A DNA stretch of 64,000 nt from Hymenobacter fodinae (GCF_004745825.1 NZ_SRLA01000005.1:315106-379105); one strand, 5' to 3'; shown: positions 52,499 to 61,398, counted from the first letter of the stretch. Program-made: numbers and translations. The notes: a model not told the origin generated them from the sequence alone.

Positions 52499-52906
52499 AT
52501 GCAGGCCGTAATATTAGTGGCAGGCAGTGGTAGCCTATTGCCCCACTTTGAGCAGCAAATGCAACGACACTTCTCGCAGGCGACTTTCCATCCGATGGCA
52601 GGCGCAGGAGAATTCGCTGCGATGCTACCATCCAATCAAAGAGTATTTTTTGAGTATTACGGCAGTATTGAACAGATCGGCTGGGATGAGGAGGAATTGG
52701 CATTCATTGAGGAGTATTTCCCCTGCTTAAGGCATGTGTATAGCCTCAGTTACTCAGGATTAGAGTTTATCAAACAAGTTCTTGTCCACATCGCAGATTC
52801 CCCCGACTTCTTGGTCGACAACGACTGTGGCACATTGCTGCCAGGGCATGAGTTTATGCTAAAGATTAAGCAAGAGCCGAACTGGCATTGGTTTGATGAC
52901 GTCTAA
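52499..52906 (+). CDS. Hypothetical protein, immunity-protein-like
   Basis: A 135-residue acidic, aromatic-rich cytoplasmic protein with no signal. It starts at ATG 52499, three bases after the MerR stop. The C-terminal half (LRHVYSLSYSGLEFIKQVLVHIADSPDFLVDNDCGTLLPGHEFM, then PNWHWFDDV) has the acidic, tryptophan-rich look of many small immunity proteins of polymorphic toxin systems, but no toxin gene is near. I do not recognise a family. Its base composition is lower in GC than its neighbours, which may point to a later arrival. Confidence 0.62.
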   Translation: MQAVILVAGSGSLLPHFEQQMQRHFSQATFHPMAGAGEFAAMLPSNQRVFFEYYGSIEQIGWDEEELAFIEEYFPCLRHVYSLSYSGLEFIKQVLVHIADSPDFLVDNDCGTLLPGHEFMLKIKQEPNWHWFDDV

Positions 52907-52933
52907 CTTAGTCTCGTGTAATTGTTATCTTCT

Positions 52934-54067
52934 ATGTCTATTCCTCCCCTCAACGATACCCTCCTCTACGAAGTCGCCCTTACCCTATTCCCTAACATCG
53001 GGCCGCAGCTGACGCGGCAGCTGATGAGCTACGGGGGCTCGGCCAAGAACGTGCTGCACCTGCCGCCGGGCAAGCTGCGCAAGATTCCGGGCGTGGGGCC
53101 GGCCACGGTAGCCATCCTGACTGGCCTAGAGCGCACCAAGGCCCTGAAGCAGGCCGAAGACAGCCTGCGTAAAGCCGAGAAGGAAGGCGTGCAGATTCTG
53201 TTTTACACCAGCAAGCGGTTTCCGGCGCGGCTCAAGCAGCTCCCCGACGCACCCGTACTGCTCTACTACCAGGGCACTGCCGACCTCAACCACCCCAAAA
53301 CAGTGGCCATTGTGGGCACCCGCCAAGCCACCGACTACGGCCGCGAGCAAACCGAAAAGCTGGTAAAAGGCTTTGCGGCCCACCGCCCGCTAGTTGTGAG
53401 CGGACTGGCCTACGGCATTGACATTGCCGCCCACCGCGCTGCGCTGCAGGAAGGGCTAGAAACTGTGGGCGTCATGGCCACTGGCCTAGACGTGCTCTAC
53501 CCCGCCGCGCACCGCAAAACCGCCGAGAAGATGCTGACCCAGGGTGGTCTGCTCACCGAGTTTCCCTTCGGCACCCAACCCGACAAGTATAACTTCCCAA
53601 GCCGCAACCGGATCATTGCCGGCCTCTCTGATGGCACAGTAGTAGTGGAAGCGGCTCGTAAAGGAGGCGCCCTCATCACTGCCGACCTGGCCTTAGGCTA
53701 CAACCGCGACGTGCTGGCCATACCTGGCCCGTTGGGGTCCGCGGCGTCGGAGGGTTGCCACGAGCTAATTAAGACTAACCGAGCGGCCCTCTACTCCGAA
53801 CCGCAGGACTTGGAGCAGCTCCTGAATTGGGATGCAGCCTTACAGCTGAATGGCAAATTTAAAGGCCCCACCTCCTATGACGCCACCGACTTCAGCCCGG
53901 AAGAATTTCACATTGTTGAAGTGCTGCAGAGCGTTAAGGAAGAACACATAGATACTATAGCCTGGAAAACCCAGATGCCCGTTCACCAGGTAGCCACTTG
54001 CTTATTGGGTCTAGAGTTTAAAGGTGTAGTGAAAGCTTTACCAGGCAAACGCTTTGTCTTGAATTGA
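52934..54067 (+). CDS. dprA: DNA processing protein DprA
   Basis: A 377-residue DNA-uptake protein that binds incoming single-stranded DNA and loads RecA during natural transformation. ATG 52934 begins MSIPPLNDTLLYEVALTLFPNIGPQLTRQLMSYGG, a helix-hairpin-helix-like N-terminal part, followed by the Rossmann domain with VAIVGTRQATDYGREQ, VVSGLAYGIDIAAHRAAL, GLDVLYPAAHRKTAEKM, PSRNRIIAGLSDGTVVVEA and GALITADLAL. A winged-helix C-terminus (~310-377) ends LEFKGVVKALPGKRFVLN. Its presence suggests this organism may take up DNA. Confidence 0.96.
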   Translation: MSIPPLNDTLLYEVALTLFPNIGPQLTRQLMSYGGSAKNVLHLPPGKLRKIPGVGPATVAILTGLERTKALKQAEDSLRKAEKEGVQILFYTSKRFPARLKQLPDAPVLLYYQGTADLNHPKTVAIVGTRQATDYGREQTEKLVKGFAAHRPLVVSGLAYGIDIAAHRAALQEGLETVGVMATGLDVLYPAAHRKTAEKMLTQGGLLTEFPFGTQPDKYNFPSRNRIIAGLSDGTVVVEAARKGGALITADLALGYNRDVLAIPGPLGSAASEGCHELIKTNRAALYSEPQDLEQLLNWDAALQLNGKFKGPTSYDATDFSPEEFHIVEVLQSVKEEHIDTIAWKTQMPVHQVATCLLGLEFKGVVKALPGKRFVLN

Positions 54068-54155
54068 TGTGGCCTAGCACCTCCCCTGGCTTGGTAGCTC
54101 GGACAATCACGCTTTCCTTCCTTCTTTAAACAGCCTACGCCCCCGTATTACGCCC

Positions 54156-54995
54156 ATGACTTCAGGCTCCACGCACTTGCTTTATAATGGACAGCTGCAT
54201 GCGGCCGAGGACTTCGCCTTACCGCTACCAAACCGGGGGCTATTTTTTAATGATGGTTTCTTTGAGACCTTGGTGTGGGCAGAATCTAGCCTCCGCTATT
54301 GCACTTTGCATCTGCAACGACTACACCGAGCAGCGGCCGCGCTTCGGCTGGTTCTGCCCCAGCAATTAGCTACCCCCAAAGACCTGCAGCACACGCTCGG
54401 CCAGTTAGCAGCCGCTAATGATGCGCCACTCGCGAGGCTGCGTGTACAACTCTGGCGGCGCGGCGGCGGCCTGTACGCTCCCCCCACCTCCGACTGCGAA
54501 TGGCTAGCAACCTGTCAGCCGTTTTCCCCCCTCCAGAACCCGATCCACCGGGCCGACTTTGCAGAGTCGGTGCATACGCAATACTCAGCGTTTTCTTTTT
54601 GCAAGGGGCCTAATGCCCTAACCTACGTGCTGGCCGCGCGGGAGCGTGACCAGCGCCAGCTTCATGAGGTATTCCTGACCTCACCCCACGGGTATGTGGC
54701 CGAGGCCGTTTCTGCAGCCGTAGCCTGGATTAAAGAAGGAGCCATCTACTCCCCGGCTCTCAGCACCGGCTGCGTTGCCGGTGTTCGGTTGGCTCATTTG
54801 CGTACCATAAGCCAGTCGCTAGGCCTCTCCTGGCATGAGGGTGAGTACTTGCCCGCCGATTTACTGGCGGCTGAGGCTGTATTTACGGCGAATATTGCCG
54901 GAATTCGAGCGGTAGAGGAAGTTGCCGGTATCAGGTTTGTATCAGAAGTACACCCAGTGCTCCAGCAGCTACGAGCGGCAGAAGTTAGGCGTTGA
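54156..54995 (+). CDS. pabC: Class IV aminotransferase / aminodeoxychorismate lyase-like
   Basis: A 279-residue PLP enzyme of fold type IV. It shows the family's early motif LYNGQLHAAEDFALPLPNRGLFFNDGFFETL, the PLP-lysine Lys150 in SFCKGPNALTYVLAARERDQRQLHEVFLTSPHGYVAEA, and CVAGVRLAHLRTI near the end. This group includes aminodeoxychorismate lyase (PabC, folate pathway) and branched-chain aminotransferases. The usual EGSxSN motif reads AEAVSAAV, so I favour a PabC-like function with moderate confidence. The gene is downstream of dprA on the same strand. Confidence 0.8.
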   Translation: MTSGSTHLLYNGQLHAAEDFALPLPNRGLFFNDGFFETLVWAESSLRYCTLHLQRLHRAAAALRLVLPQQLATPKDLQHTLGQLAAANDAPLARLRVQLWRRGGGLYAPPTSDCEWLATCQPFSPLQNPIHRADFAESVHTQYSAFSFCKGPNALTYVLAARERDQRQLHEVFLTSPHGYVAEAVSAAVAWIKEGAIYSPALSTGCVAGVRLAHLRTISQSLGLSWHEGEYLPADLLAAEAVFTANIAGIRAVEEVAGIRFVSEVHPVLQQLRAAEVRR

Positions 54996-55060
54996 TCTGA
55001 ACTGACCCGGCTCTTACGGATAGTATGCTGTGTAAGACGCATTTACTAATATAGATACCA

Positions 55061-55258
55061 CTAGCCTGGTGGTACCCGTCGGCGCATGCGGCGCCAGCTT
55101 TCCTCGTACTCCTGCAAATCCGTTTCCGTCACATTATTAATGCGCATAATCTCTGCCCGGTCAACTGGATTATTGGCTATGGAGTACAAAGCAATCCAGG
55201 CCCGATGGCGAAGAGGCAACTTAGGCGCAGTGAGTGTAGGAACAGGTGCGGATGTCAT
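55061..55258 (-). CDS. Small hypothetical protein
   Basis: A 65-residue basic protein (starts MTSAPVPTLTAPKLPLRHRAW, ends RRMRRRVPPG). The middle part, NPVDRAEIMRINNVTETDLQEYEESWRRM, looks like a short helical pair. I recognise no family. The ATG at 55258 and the close, native-looking codon use support it being real. Confidence 0.6.
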   Translation of the reverse strand: MTSAPVPTLTAPKLPLRHRAWIALYSIANNPVDRAEIMRINNVTETDLQEYEESWRRMRRRVPPG

Positions 55259-55631
55259 GGTAGCGTATACGAAGCTACGCTATAAATTAGATTTTTGCTT
55301 GATGATTTAATTTTACCGTGGCACAATAAAATATGCCATATCTCTACTATACAGCATATTAACTATTACCATTTCATCTAAATTTCATTAAACTTTTATA
55401 AATAATGCAATTTATCCTTACTAAGTTATAAGGCTAGTTATTTACAGATGCACCCAATATGACATTTCTTAGCCTATCCTTAAAATACAGCTGATCAATA
55501 AATCTCCATACGTCTTAAAAAAAGACAAATTCAACTTACCTAACTTTTACCCGCGATGATGCTTAACAGATACGTTAACAGCATAAGATGGCTTCCTTTA
55601 TACAGATTGTCCGTCGCTGATACGCCATAAA
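55259..55631. other. AT-rich intergenic region
   Basis: Most of this stretch is strikingly AT-rich next to the GC-rich genes and contains no supported gene. It includes a small perfect hairpin (GTCTT and AAGAC) near 55511-55525. It may hold the promoter of the 65-residue gene on the minus strand. Confidence 0.5.
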
Positions 55632-55696
55632 CAGGTGGGCCCCAAGACCATGGTAAGTTGCGCGCAGCAACATAACACGGCCTTGGGGCCTACCTG
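55632..55696 (-). terminator. Probable terminator of thyA
   Basis: CAGGTGGGCCCCAAG (55632-55646) pairs with CTTGGGGCCTACCTG (55682-55696) with one G:T pair. The inner 35 bases contain a second small stem. It lies 30 bases past the thyA stop. Confidence 0.6.
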
Positions 55697-55726
55697 CAGA
55701 TGATACACCTCCGGACGGTGCTTTAC

Positions 55727-56521
55727 TTACACAGCTACGGGAGCCTTAATACCAGGATGGGGCTCATAGTTCTCGAGCGTAAAATCCTCAAACTGAAACT
55801 CAAAGATGTTTTTAACGGCTGGGTTGAGGCGCATTTGGGGTAAGGGGCGCGGCTCTCGGGTAAGCTGCAAACGTGCCTGCTCCAGGTGGTTGCTGTAGAG
55901 GTGAGTGTCGCCGCCCGTCCAGATAAACTCGCCGGGCGCTAGGCCACTCACCTGAGCCAGCATGAGCGTGAGCAGGGCGTAGCTGGCAATATTGAAAGGC
56001 ACCCCAAGGAACACGTCGGCGGAGCGCTGGTAGAGCTGGCACGAGAGCCGCCCATCGGCCACGTAAAACTGCACCAGCGCGTGGCAAGGCTGCAGCTTCA
56101 TGAGGGGCAAATCGGCCACGTTCCAGGCTGAGATGAGGATGCGGCGCGAGTCGGGCTGCTCCCGCAGCTGGCGCACCACCTCGCTGATTTGGTCGATGGT
56201 GCCACCGTGGCCGTCGGGCCAGGCGCGCCACTGGCGGCCGTACACGGGGCCCAGCTCTCCGTTCTCATCGGCCCACTCATCCCAAATGCTCACGCCATGC
56301 TCTTTGAGGTAGGCAATATTGGTGTCGCCGCGCAGGAACCACAGCAACTCGTGGATAATGCTGCGCAGGTGCACCTTCTTGGTAGTTACCAGCGGGAAGC
56401 CGTCCTGCAGATTAAACCGCATCTGATAGCCAAATACCGAGAGCGTGCCGGTGCCGGTACGGTCAGTTTTCTGGGTGCCGTGGTCAAGAATGTGGCGAAC
56501 GAGGTCGAGGTATTGGCGCAT
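55727..56521 (-). CDS. thyA: Thymidylate synthase
   Basis: A 264-residue enzyme that makes dTMP from dUMP using methylenetetrahydrofolate. The length equals that of the E. coli enzyme, and the catalytic Cys146 lies in LQPCHALVQFYV. Other conserved parts are RTGTGTLSVFGYQMRFNL, WRAWPDGHGGTIDQ, RRILISAWNVADLP and RSADVFLGVPFNIASYALL. The gene has an upstream promoter match at 56587-56594 and its own terminator. Confidence 0.97.
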   Translation of the reverse strand: MRQYLDLVRHILDHGTQKTDRTGTGTLSVFGYQMRFNLQDGFPLVTTKKVHLRSIIHELLWFLRGDTNIAYLKEHGVSIWDEWADENGELGPVYGRQWRAWPDGHGGTIDQISEVVRQLREQPDSRRILISAWNVADLPLMKLQPCHALVQFYVADGRLSCQLYQRSADVFLGVPFNIASYALLTLMLAQVSGLAPGEFIWTGGDTHLYSNHLEQARLQLTREPRPLPQMRLNPAVKNIFEFQFEDFTLENYEPHPGIKAPVAV

Positions 56522-56586
56522 GAGGTGGTAAGCTGAAGATAACTAAGCGCGCTGCTGCCCAAAGCCGGCGGCGCGCAGTACGAAGT

Positions 56587-56594
56587 CAAAAGTA
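56587..56594 (-). promoter_or_regulatory. Candidate -7 element of thyA
   Basis: TACTTTTG on the minus strand (complement of CAAAAGTA) matches TAnnTTTG exactly, about 65 bases before the thyA ATG. Confidence 0.45.
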
Positions 56595-56755
56595 GGAAAA
56601 GCTGGCGGCTGCACCAGCTCTGGCTTTCAGATGGGATTAGCCCAGGCAAGCCAGGCAACCCCAGCGGCCGGGAAGTACTCTAGCCTTTTGGGCCGGGCAA
56701 AAAGCTTTTCAGAACTACTTTATAGTAGCATCTTTAGGCCATCAATAGTTATCCG

Positions 56756-57070
56756 ATGAATATTTCTAAACCAGTGTCTGTGCTTACTGTGTTGTTGCTC
56801 TTGGCCGTGAGCAGCCACGCGCAGTCTAAAACTGGTTCTGCGCCTGCCGACCCGCCCCGCCAGCAAATGACGGTACAAGTAACCCTACCCACGGTGGTAG
56901 CCGTGCTGAGCGATTATGCTCGGGGCATCCTTTCCAGCAACCCCGACAAGCTCAAAACCCTGACGTCGAAGCGCAAGTCGCGCACCAGCAACCCCGTGGT
57001 GGAGTTCACCATTGATCTTCCGAAGGGCTGGGGCAACAAGAAGCGTGAAAACGGCGACGAAAAAAACTAA
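56756..57070 (+). CDS. Hypothetical exported protein
   Basis: A 104-residue protein with a signal peptide (MNISKPVSVLTVLLLLAVSSHAQ) and a short, strongly basic mature part ending in DLPKGWGNKKRENGDEKN. I recognise no domain. It is followed 117 bases on by a histidine-kinase gene on the same strand. Confidence 0.65.
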   Translation: MNISKPVSVLTVLLLLAVSSHAQSKTGSAPADPPRQQMTVQVTLPTVVAVLSDYARGILSSNPDKLKTLTSKRKSRTSNPVVEFTIDLPKGWGNKKRENGDEKN

Positions 57071-57187
57071 TTTTCTGCGGCGCTAGGCCACCGGCCCGGA
57101 CCCCGCTGTTCGCTCACTTCCCCTACTCCCTTACTCCCGCTGCTGTTCTTTCTCCCACTCTCGCTTCCCGTTGCGCCTACTCAGCTT

Positions 57188-58591
57188 ATGAGCGTTAACA
57201 CTACTATATTCTTTACCATCCCCGTCGCAATGCTGATTGTGCGGTCAATGCGGCGTTTTTTTGACCTTCCGGCCCGCTTGCCCCGCCTGAATCATGCCCT
57301 CAACTGGATTTGGGCCCCGGGGGTGGCGCTGTACGTTATTGCCTTGCTGCTGCAGTGGAAAACAGATCAGCTGGACGAGATATACCTGCTGCTGGTCTTC
57401 GGGGTGGTGTTGGTAGTGTTACTGCGGCTGCAGAATTACCGCCCGGCTCGCACGGTGCTACTAGCCATGGTGCCCTACGTGCTCTACTCAGCCATTGAGC
57501 TAGAGCTGGAGCTAACGGGGGGCGCTTTTCTGAAAGAATACGACGACGCTTTCGATACCTCGCAGGGGTTTGCTCTCATCTGGCTGTTTACCTTCATCCT
57601 GATTGCCCGCAATCAGAAGAAGCAGCTGGAGAAAGAGCGCATCCAGCGGGAAGAAGAGGAAAAAGCCAAGCGCCTGATTGAGGCCCAAAACGCCGAATTG
57701 GAGCGGTTGGTAACCGAACGCACAGCCTCCCTCACTCAGCAGGCCGAAGAGCTGCGCGAGGCCCTGACGGAGCTCCGCATTACGCAAACGCAGCTTATCC
57801 AGAGCGAGAAAATGGCTTCGCTGGGAGAACTCACGGCCGGCATTGCCCACGAAATTCAGAACCCGCTCAACTTCGTTACTAACTTTTCTGATGTCTCGGC
57901 GGAGCTGATTGAGGAGCTGGAAGAGGAACGCCTACGCCCCGACCGCGACCCGGAGTTGGAGGCCGAACTACTGGTTGACCTAAAGCAAAACCTGCAGAAA
58001 ATAACCCACCACGGACAGCGGGCGGCCAGCATAGTGCGGGGCATGTTAGAACACAGCCGCGCCAGCACCGGCGAGCGTCAGCCCGTAGACCTAAACGTGC
58101 TGGCCGACGAGTACTTACGCCTGGCCTACCACGGCTTGCGCGCCAAAGACAAAACCTTCAATGCCACCCTCAATACCGATTTCGACCCGAAGTTGGGCAC
58201 CGTGCAGGCCATATCTCAGGATTTGGGCCGCGTGCTGCTGAATTTGTTTACCAATGCCTTCTATGCGGTGCAGAAAAAGAAAGAGCGCTGCCCCGAGGGC
58301 TACACGCCTACCGTTAGCGTGCGCACCCTCCACCTACCCGATGGCGATGTAGAGGTGCGAGTACGCGACAACGGCACTGGCATTCCGGAGGCCGTGCAGA
58401 AAAAAATCTTTCAGCCTTTCTTCACTACCAAGCCCACTGGTGAGGGCACTGGCCTAGGCCTGTCGTTGAGCTACGACATCATCACCAAAGGCCACAATGG
58501 CACGCTTACCGTAGAAACCCAGGAGGGCGAAGGCACCGAATTCATCATCACGCTGCCCCAAACCGACGGCGCTGAAGCCCCGAAAGACTGA
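57188..58591 (+). CDS. Membrane sensor histidine kinase
   Basis: A 467-residue sensor kinase with four N-terminal membrane segments (residues ~5-150), a coiled coil (KKQLEKERIQREEEEKAKRL), and an intact kinase core: the H-box MASLGELTAGIAHEIQNPL with phospho-accepting His221, the N-box VLLNLFTNAFYAV, G1 DNGTGIPE, F-box FFTTKPTGEG and G2 GTGLGLSLS. The architecture matches the Bacteroidota kinases that pair with CheY-like regulators. Two response regulators follow on the same strand, first 87 bases downstream, and are the likely partners. The TPR kinase at 7410-9473 is a degenerate relative. Confidence 0.95.
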   Translation: MSVNTTIFFTIPVAMLIVRSMRRFFDLPARLPRLNHALNWIWAPGVALYVIALLLQWKTDQLDEIYLLLVFGVVLVVLLRLQNYRPARTVLLAMVPYVLYSAIELELELTGGAFLKEYDDAFDTSQGFALIWLFTFILIARNQKKQLEKERIQREEEEKAKRLIEAQNAELERLVTERTASLTQQAEELREALTELRITQTQLIQSEKMASLGELTAGIAHEIQNPLNFVTNFSDVSAELIEELEEERLRPDRDPELEAELLVDLKQNLQKITHHGQRAASIVRGMLEHSRASTGERQPVDLNVLADEYLRLAYHGLRAKDKTFNATLNTDFDPKLGTVQAISQDLGRVLLNLFTNAFYAVQKKKERCPEGYTPTVSVRTLHLPDGDVEVRVRDNGTGIPEAVQKKIFQPFFTTKPTGEGTGLGLSLSYDIITKGHNGTLTVETQEGEGTEFIITLPQTDGAEAPKD

Positions 58592-58663
58592 CACCATTGG
58601 CCGCTAGCTGAGTTGCTCCCCTAGCGCAATCACTATTTTTCCTCTCCCCCGTCCTATTTCAAC

Positions 58664-58671
58664 TAGATTTG
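58664..58671 (+). promoter_or_regulatory. Candidate -7 element before the response-regulator genes
   Basis: TAGATTTG matches TAnnTTTG exactly and lies 7 bases before the ATG at 58679, so the leader would be nearly absent. A TTTTT run lies about 23 bases upstream. Confidence 0.35.
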
Positions 58672-58678
58672 TAGCCCG

Positions 58679-59074
58679 ATGAAGATATTGGTTGTAGATG
58701 ATGAAACCGACGTGCGCACGCTGTTTGAGCAGCGCTTCCGGCGGGAAATTCGGAGCGGGCAGTTTTCCTTCTCCTTTGCGTACTCCGGCGAGGATGCCCT
58801 AGCTTACCTGCACGACCACGCCTCGGAGGTGGTCCTGATCTTGTCCGACATCAACATGCCCGGTATGAGTGGCCTAGAGCTGCTGAAGCAGATCAAGCAG
58901 CAGTACAACGCTCCCCCTCCCATGCCGCCGCAAGTAATGATGATTACCGCCTACGGCGACGACGACAGCTATCAGCAGGCCATGCAGCTTGGCGCCAACG
59001 ATTTTCTGACCAAGCCTGTTGACTTTGCGGCCCTCAAAGAAAAACTGACCTTGCTCGCGAGCCATGAAAACTAA
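58679..59074 (+). CDS. Response regulator, CheY-like single domain
   Basis: A 131-residue receiver protein with the conserved acidic pair (MKILVVDDETDV), phospho-acceptor Asp57 (VLILSDINMPGMSGLELL), the Thr/Ala switch (MMITAYGDDD) and the invariant Lys in DFLTKPVDF. It has no output domain, so it acts as a relay or by protein contact. It follows the histidine-kinase gene, and its stop codon overlaps the start of the cyclase gene by 11 bases, which indicates coupled translation. Confidence 0.95.
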   Translation: MKILVVDDETDVRTLFEQRFRREIRSGQFSFSFAYSGEDALAYLHDHASEVVLILSDINMPGMSGLELLKQIKQQYNAPPPMPPQVMMITAYGDDDSYQQAMQLGANDFLTKPVDFAALKEKLTLLASHEN

Positions 59075-60110
59075 AATATTGGTGGTAGATGATGAAGCAG
59101 ACTTGGAGCTGCTCATCAAGCAGAAGTTCCGGCGTAAAATCCGGGAGAACGTGTACGAGTTTGTGTTTGCCAGCAACGGGCAGGAGGCCCTAGATACAGT
59201 GCAGGCCAACCCCGACCTAGACATCATCCTTTCCGACATCAACATGCCGGTAATGGATGGCCTGACGCTGCTGAGCAAAGTACCAGAGGCCAACCCCGTG
59301 GTGAAAACCGTGATGGTATCGGCCTACGGCGACATGGAAAACATCCGGACGGCCATGAACCGCGGGGCCTTCGACTTCGTGTGCAAGCCCGTGGACTTTC
59401 AGGATTTGGAGCTGACCATGGAGAAGACGGCTAAGCAGGTGCGCCAGCTGCGAGAAACCCTGCAGGCCATTCAGGAAAACAACATCCTTAAGATGTACGT
59501 GGACGAGACCGTGCTCAACTTCATGGGTCGGCCAGGCTTCGAGAACAAGCTTATGGCCAGCGAAACCGTGGAGGCCACCGTCGTATTCATTGACATCTGC
59601 GGGTTTACGTCGCTGTCCGAGGTGCTGGCTCCGGCCGAAGTGGTGGGTATGCTCAACACCTACTTCGACCAGATGGTGAAGGAAATAATTGCTCAGGGCG
59701 GCTACGTGGATAAGTTCATGGGCGACGCTGTTATGGCTGTATTTCGGGGCGACTACCACCTCGACCGTGCCATTGATGCCGCCCTGGCCGTGCGCACCGT
59801 AGTGCAGGCCAACGAGCACACCCTCCCCGATGGTAAACCCTATAAACCCCAGGTAAGCATCGGAGTAAATACCGGCGAGATGGTGTCGGGCAACATTGGC
59901 TCGGCCTCCCTCAAGCGCCTCGACTATACCGTTATCGGCGACACCGTGAACGTGAGCCAGCGCCTGCAATCAGCGGCCCAGCCCGGCCAGATAATCATTA
60001 CGGAGGCCACCTATGAGCGTGTGAAAGAATCGTTTCAGTGTCGTCCCATCAAGGAGGTAACCCTAAAAAACAAGGTACAGCCCGTTATGATTTATGAGGT
60101 AGTGGCCTAG
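59064..60110 (+). CDS. Response regulator with class III adenylate cyclase domain
   Basis: A 348-residue protein with a receiver domain (1-125; phospho-acceptor Asp58 in DIILSDINMPVMDG) and a class III nucleotide cyclase domain (~168-348). The metal-binding Asp177 (VVFIDICGFTS) and Asp221, the adenine-reading Lys217 (DKFMGD), Asp288 in KRLDYTVIGDTVNV, and the transition-state residues Asn297 and Arg301 are all present, so it should make cAMP from ATP. The stop TAG is the end of a GTGGCCTAG motif. It overlaps the preceding receiver gene. Confidence 0.95.
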   Translation: MKTKILVVDDEADLELLIKQKFRRKIRENVYEFVFASNGQEALDTVQANPDLDIILSDINMPVMDGLTLLSKVPEANPVVKTVMVSAYGDMENIRTAMNRGAFDFVCKPVDFQDLELTMEKTAKQVRQLRETLQAIQENNILKMYVDETVLNFMGRPGFENKLMASETVEATVVFIDICGFTSLSEVLAPAEVVGMLNTYFDQMVKEIIAQGGYVDKFMGDAVMAVFRGDYHLDRAIDAALAVRTVVQANEHTLPDGKPYKPQVSIGVNTGEMVSGNIGSASLKRLDYTVIGDTVNVSQRLQSAAQPGQIIITEATYERVKESFQCRPIKEVTLKNKVQPVMIYEVVA

Positions 60111-60125
60111 CCGCCTCGCTTGGCA

Positions 60126-60175
60126 CCACTAAAAAGCCCCGCTGACTAGCGTAGTCGGCGGGGCTTTTTTAGTGG
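60126..60175. terminator. Bidirectional terminator after the cyclase gene
   Basis: CCACTAAAAAGCCCCGC pairs with GCGGGGCTTTTTTAGTGG (one-base bulge), with an inner GACT/AGTC stem. It lies between the cyclase and the convergent SDR gene. Confidence 0.88.
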
Positions 60176-60179
60176 CTCG

Positions 60180-61247
60180 TTATGGAATTAGCCGGTCTTG
60201 GCGCAGTTGCTTAAAGAGGTCAAAGAACGAGTCTTCCGTGCGCTGGTAGGCGGTGAAGCCCCGCTGCCGGCTGTTGGCCATATCGGTCATTACCTCAATG
60301 GGCCGGCCCAGGTCTAGGTCGGTGTGCCAGGCGGATGCTAGCCGGTCTAGGTTGGGCTCGGCGAGCTGGTGACGGGTGGCAATGTCGCGCCATACGTCGG
60401 GATACTGCGCCATTTCGGCTTCCAGAGGGTAAATGGTGCCATCGAAGCCGGCAGCTTCTACACCGAACCAATCGGCAATGCGACCCCACAGCCAGCTCCA
60501 CCGGAATACGTCGCCATTCACGATGTTGTAAGCCTCATTCTTGGCGGCCTCAGTGGTGGCAGCCCATACCAGCTGCTTGGCAATAATGCGGGCATCGGTA
60601 ACGTCGGAAAGGCCCTCCCACTGGGCCTTGGAGCCGGGCCAACGGAACGGGCGGCCGGTTTCCTTGCAGATGCTGGCATACACGGCCAGAGTGGTGCCCA
60701 GGTTCATCTGGTTGCCCACGGCTTTGCCAATGATGGTGTGGGGCCGGTGAATGCTCCAGGTAAACCCGTCGCGCTCGGCGGCGGCATACACCTCGTCTTC
60801 CTGGGCGTAGTAGAAGTTCTCAATGGGCAGGCGCGGTTGCTCCTCACGCAGGGGAGTAGGCGGTAATACGCCTTCTTTCGCATAGGCCTCAAACGGGCCC
60901 AAATAATGCTTCAGGCCCGTTACCAGCGCCACGTGCTGCACCGAGTGTTTCGGGGCAAGCACCGTGAGTAGGTTGCGGACCATGGCGCTGTTCACCCTGA
61001 TGTTCTCCGCCTCGGTGTCGTTGCGCATCCAGCTTGTGATAAACACGTGAGTTGGGGCGAGGTCTTGCAGGGCGGTTTCCAGGCCAGCAACGTCGAGCAG
61101 GTCGGCGGCTACGGGCTGGAGGCCAGGTATATCAGTGCTGGGCCGGCGGGCCAAGCCGTAGGTTGTCCAGCCGTTGGAGAGCAGCTCCTGGGCCAGGTTG
61201 CCGCCAATGATGCCGCTGGCGCCTACTACTAGGGCAATGTTGTTCAT
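60180..61247 (-). CDS. SDR-family NAD(P)-dependent oxidoreductase, progesterone 5-beta-reductase-like
   Basis: A 355-residue extended SDR. It begins with the nucleotide-binding motif NIALVVGASGIIGGNLAQELLSNG and continues VFITSWMRNDTEAENIRVNSAMVRNLL, VALVTGLKHYLGPFEAYAKEG, and ENFYYAQEDEVYAAAERDGFTWSIHRPHTIIG. The FYY segment and the IHRPHTIIG strand are typical of plant progesterone 5-beta-reductase/iridoid-synthase-like enzymes and their bacterial relatives, which reduce enones. ATG 61247 is preferred over the GTG at 61256. The substrate in this organism is unknown. Confidence 0.88.
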   Translation of the reverse strand: MNNIALVVGASGIIGGNLAQELLSNGWTTYGLARRPSTDIPGLQPVAADLLDVAGLETALQDLAPTHVFITSWMRNDTEAENIRVNSAMVRNLLTVLAPKHSVQHVALVTGLKHYLGPFEAYAKEGVLPPTPLREEQPRLPIENFYYAQEDEVYAAAERDGFTWSIHRPHTIIGKAVGNQMNLGTTLAVYASICKETGRPFRWPGSKAQWEGLSDVTDARIIAKQLVWAATTEAAKNEAYNIVNGDVFRWSWLWGRIADWFGVEAAGFDGTIYPLEAEMAQYPDVWRDIATRHQLAEPNLDRLASAWHTDLDLGRPIEVMTDMANSRQRGFTAYQRTEDSFFDLFKQLRQDRLIP

Positions 61248-61350
61248 ATGATTCACGGATTTTATGCAGCTGATGGAGTTGCTGCCGCTTTGCTTGCAAT
61301 GGCAGCTCCCGACTGGCCTAGCGACCAGATTGGAATCAGTCTATACGCCA

Positions 61351-61398
61351 AACAAGCAACCAACTACCGCTTTGTTTTACGGTTGTTGGTTGCTTGTT
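61351..61398 (-). terminator. Terminator of the transporter/CNBD gene
   Basis: AACAAGCAACCAAC (61351-61364) pairs perfectly with GTTGGTTGCTTGTT (61385-61398) around a 20-base loop. It lies downstream of the minus-strand gene ending at 61489. Confidence 0.7.

Noticed and set aside
59217..59969. 250-residue antisense frame inside the cyclase gene, rich in His and Val
   Set aside because: A shadow of the cyclase codons; no domain and no start context.
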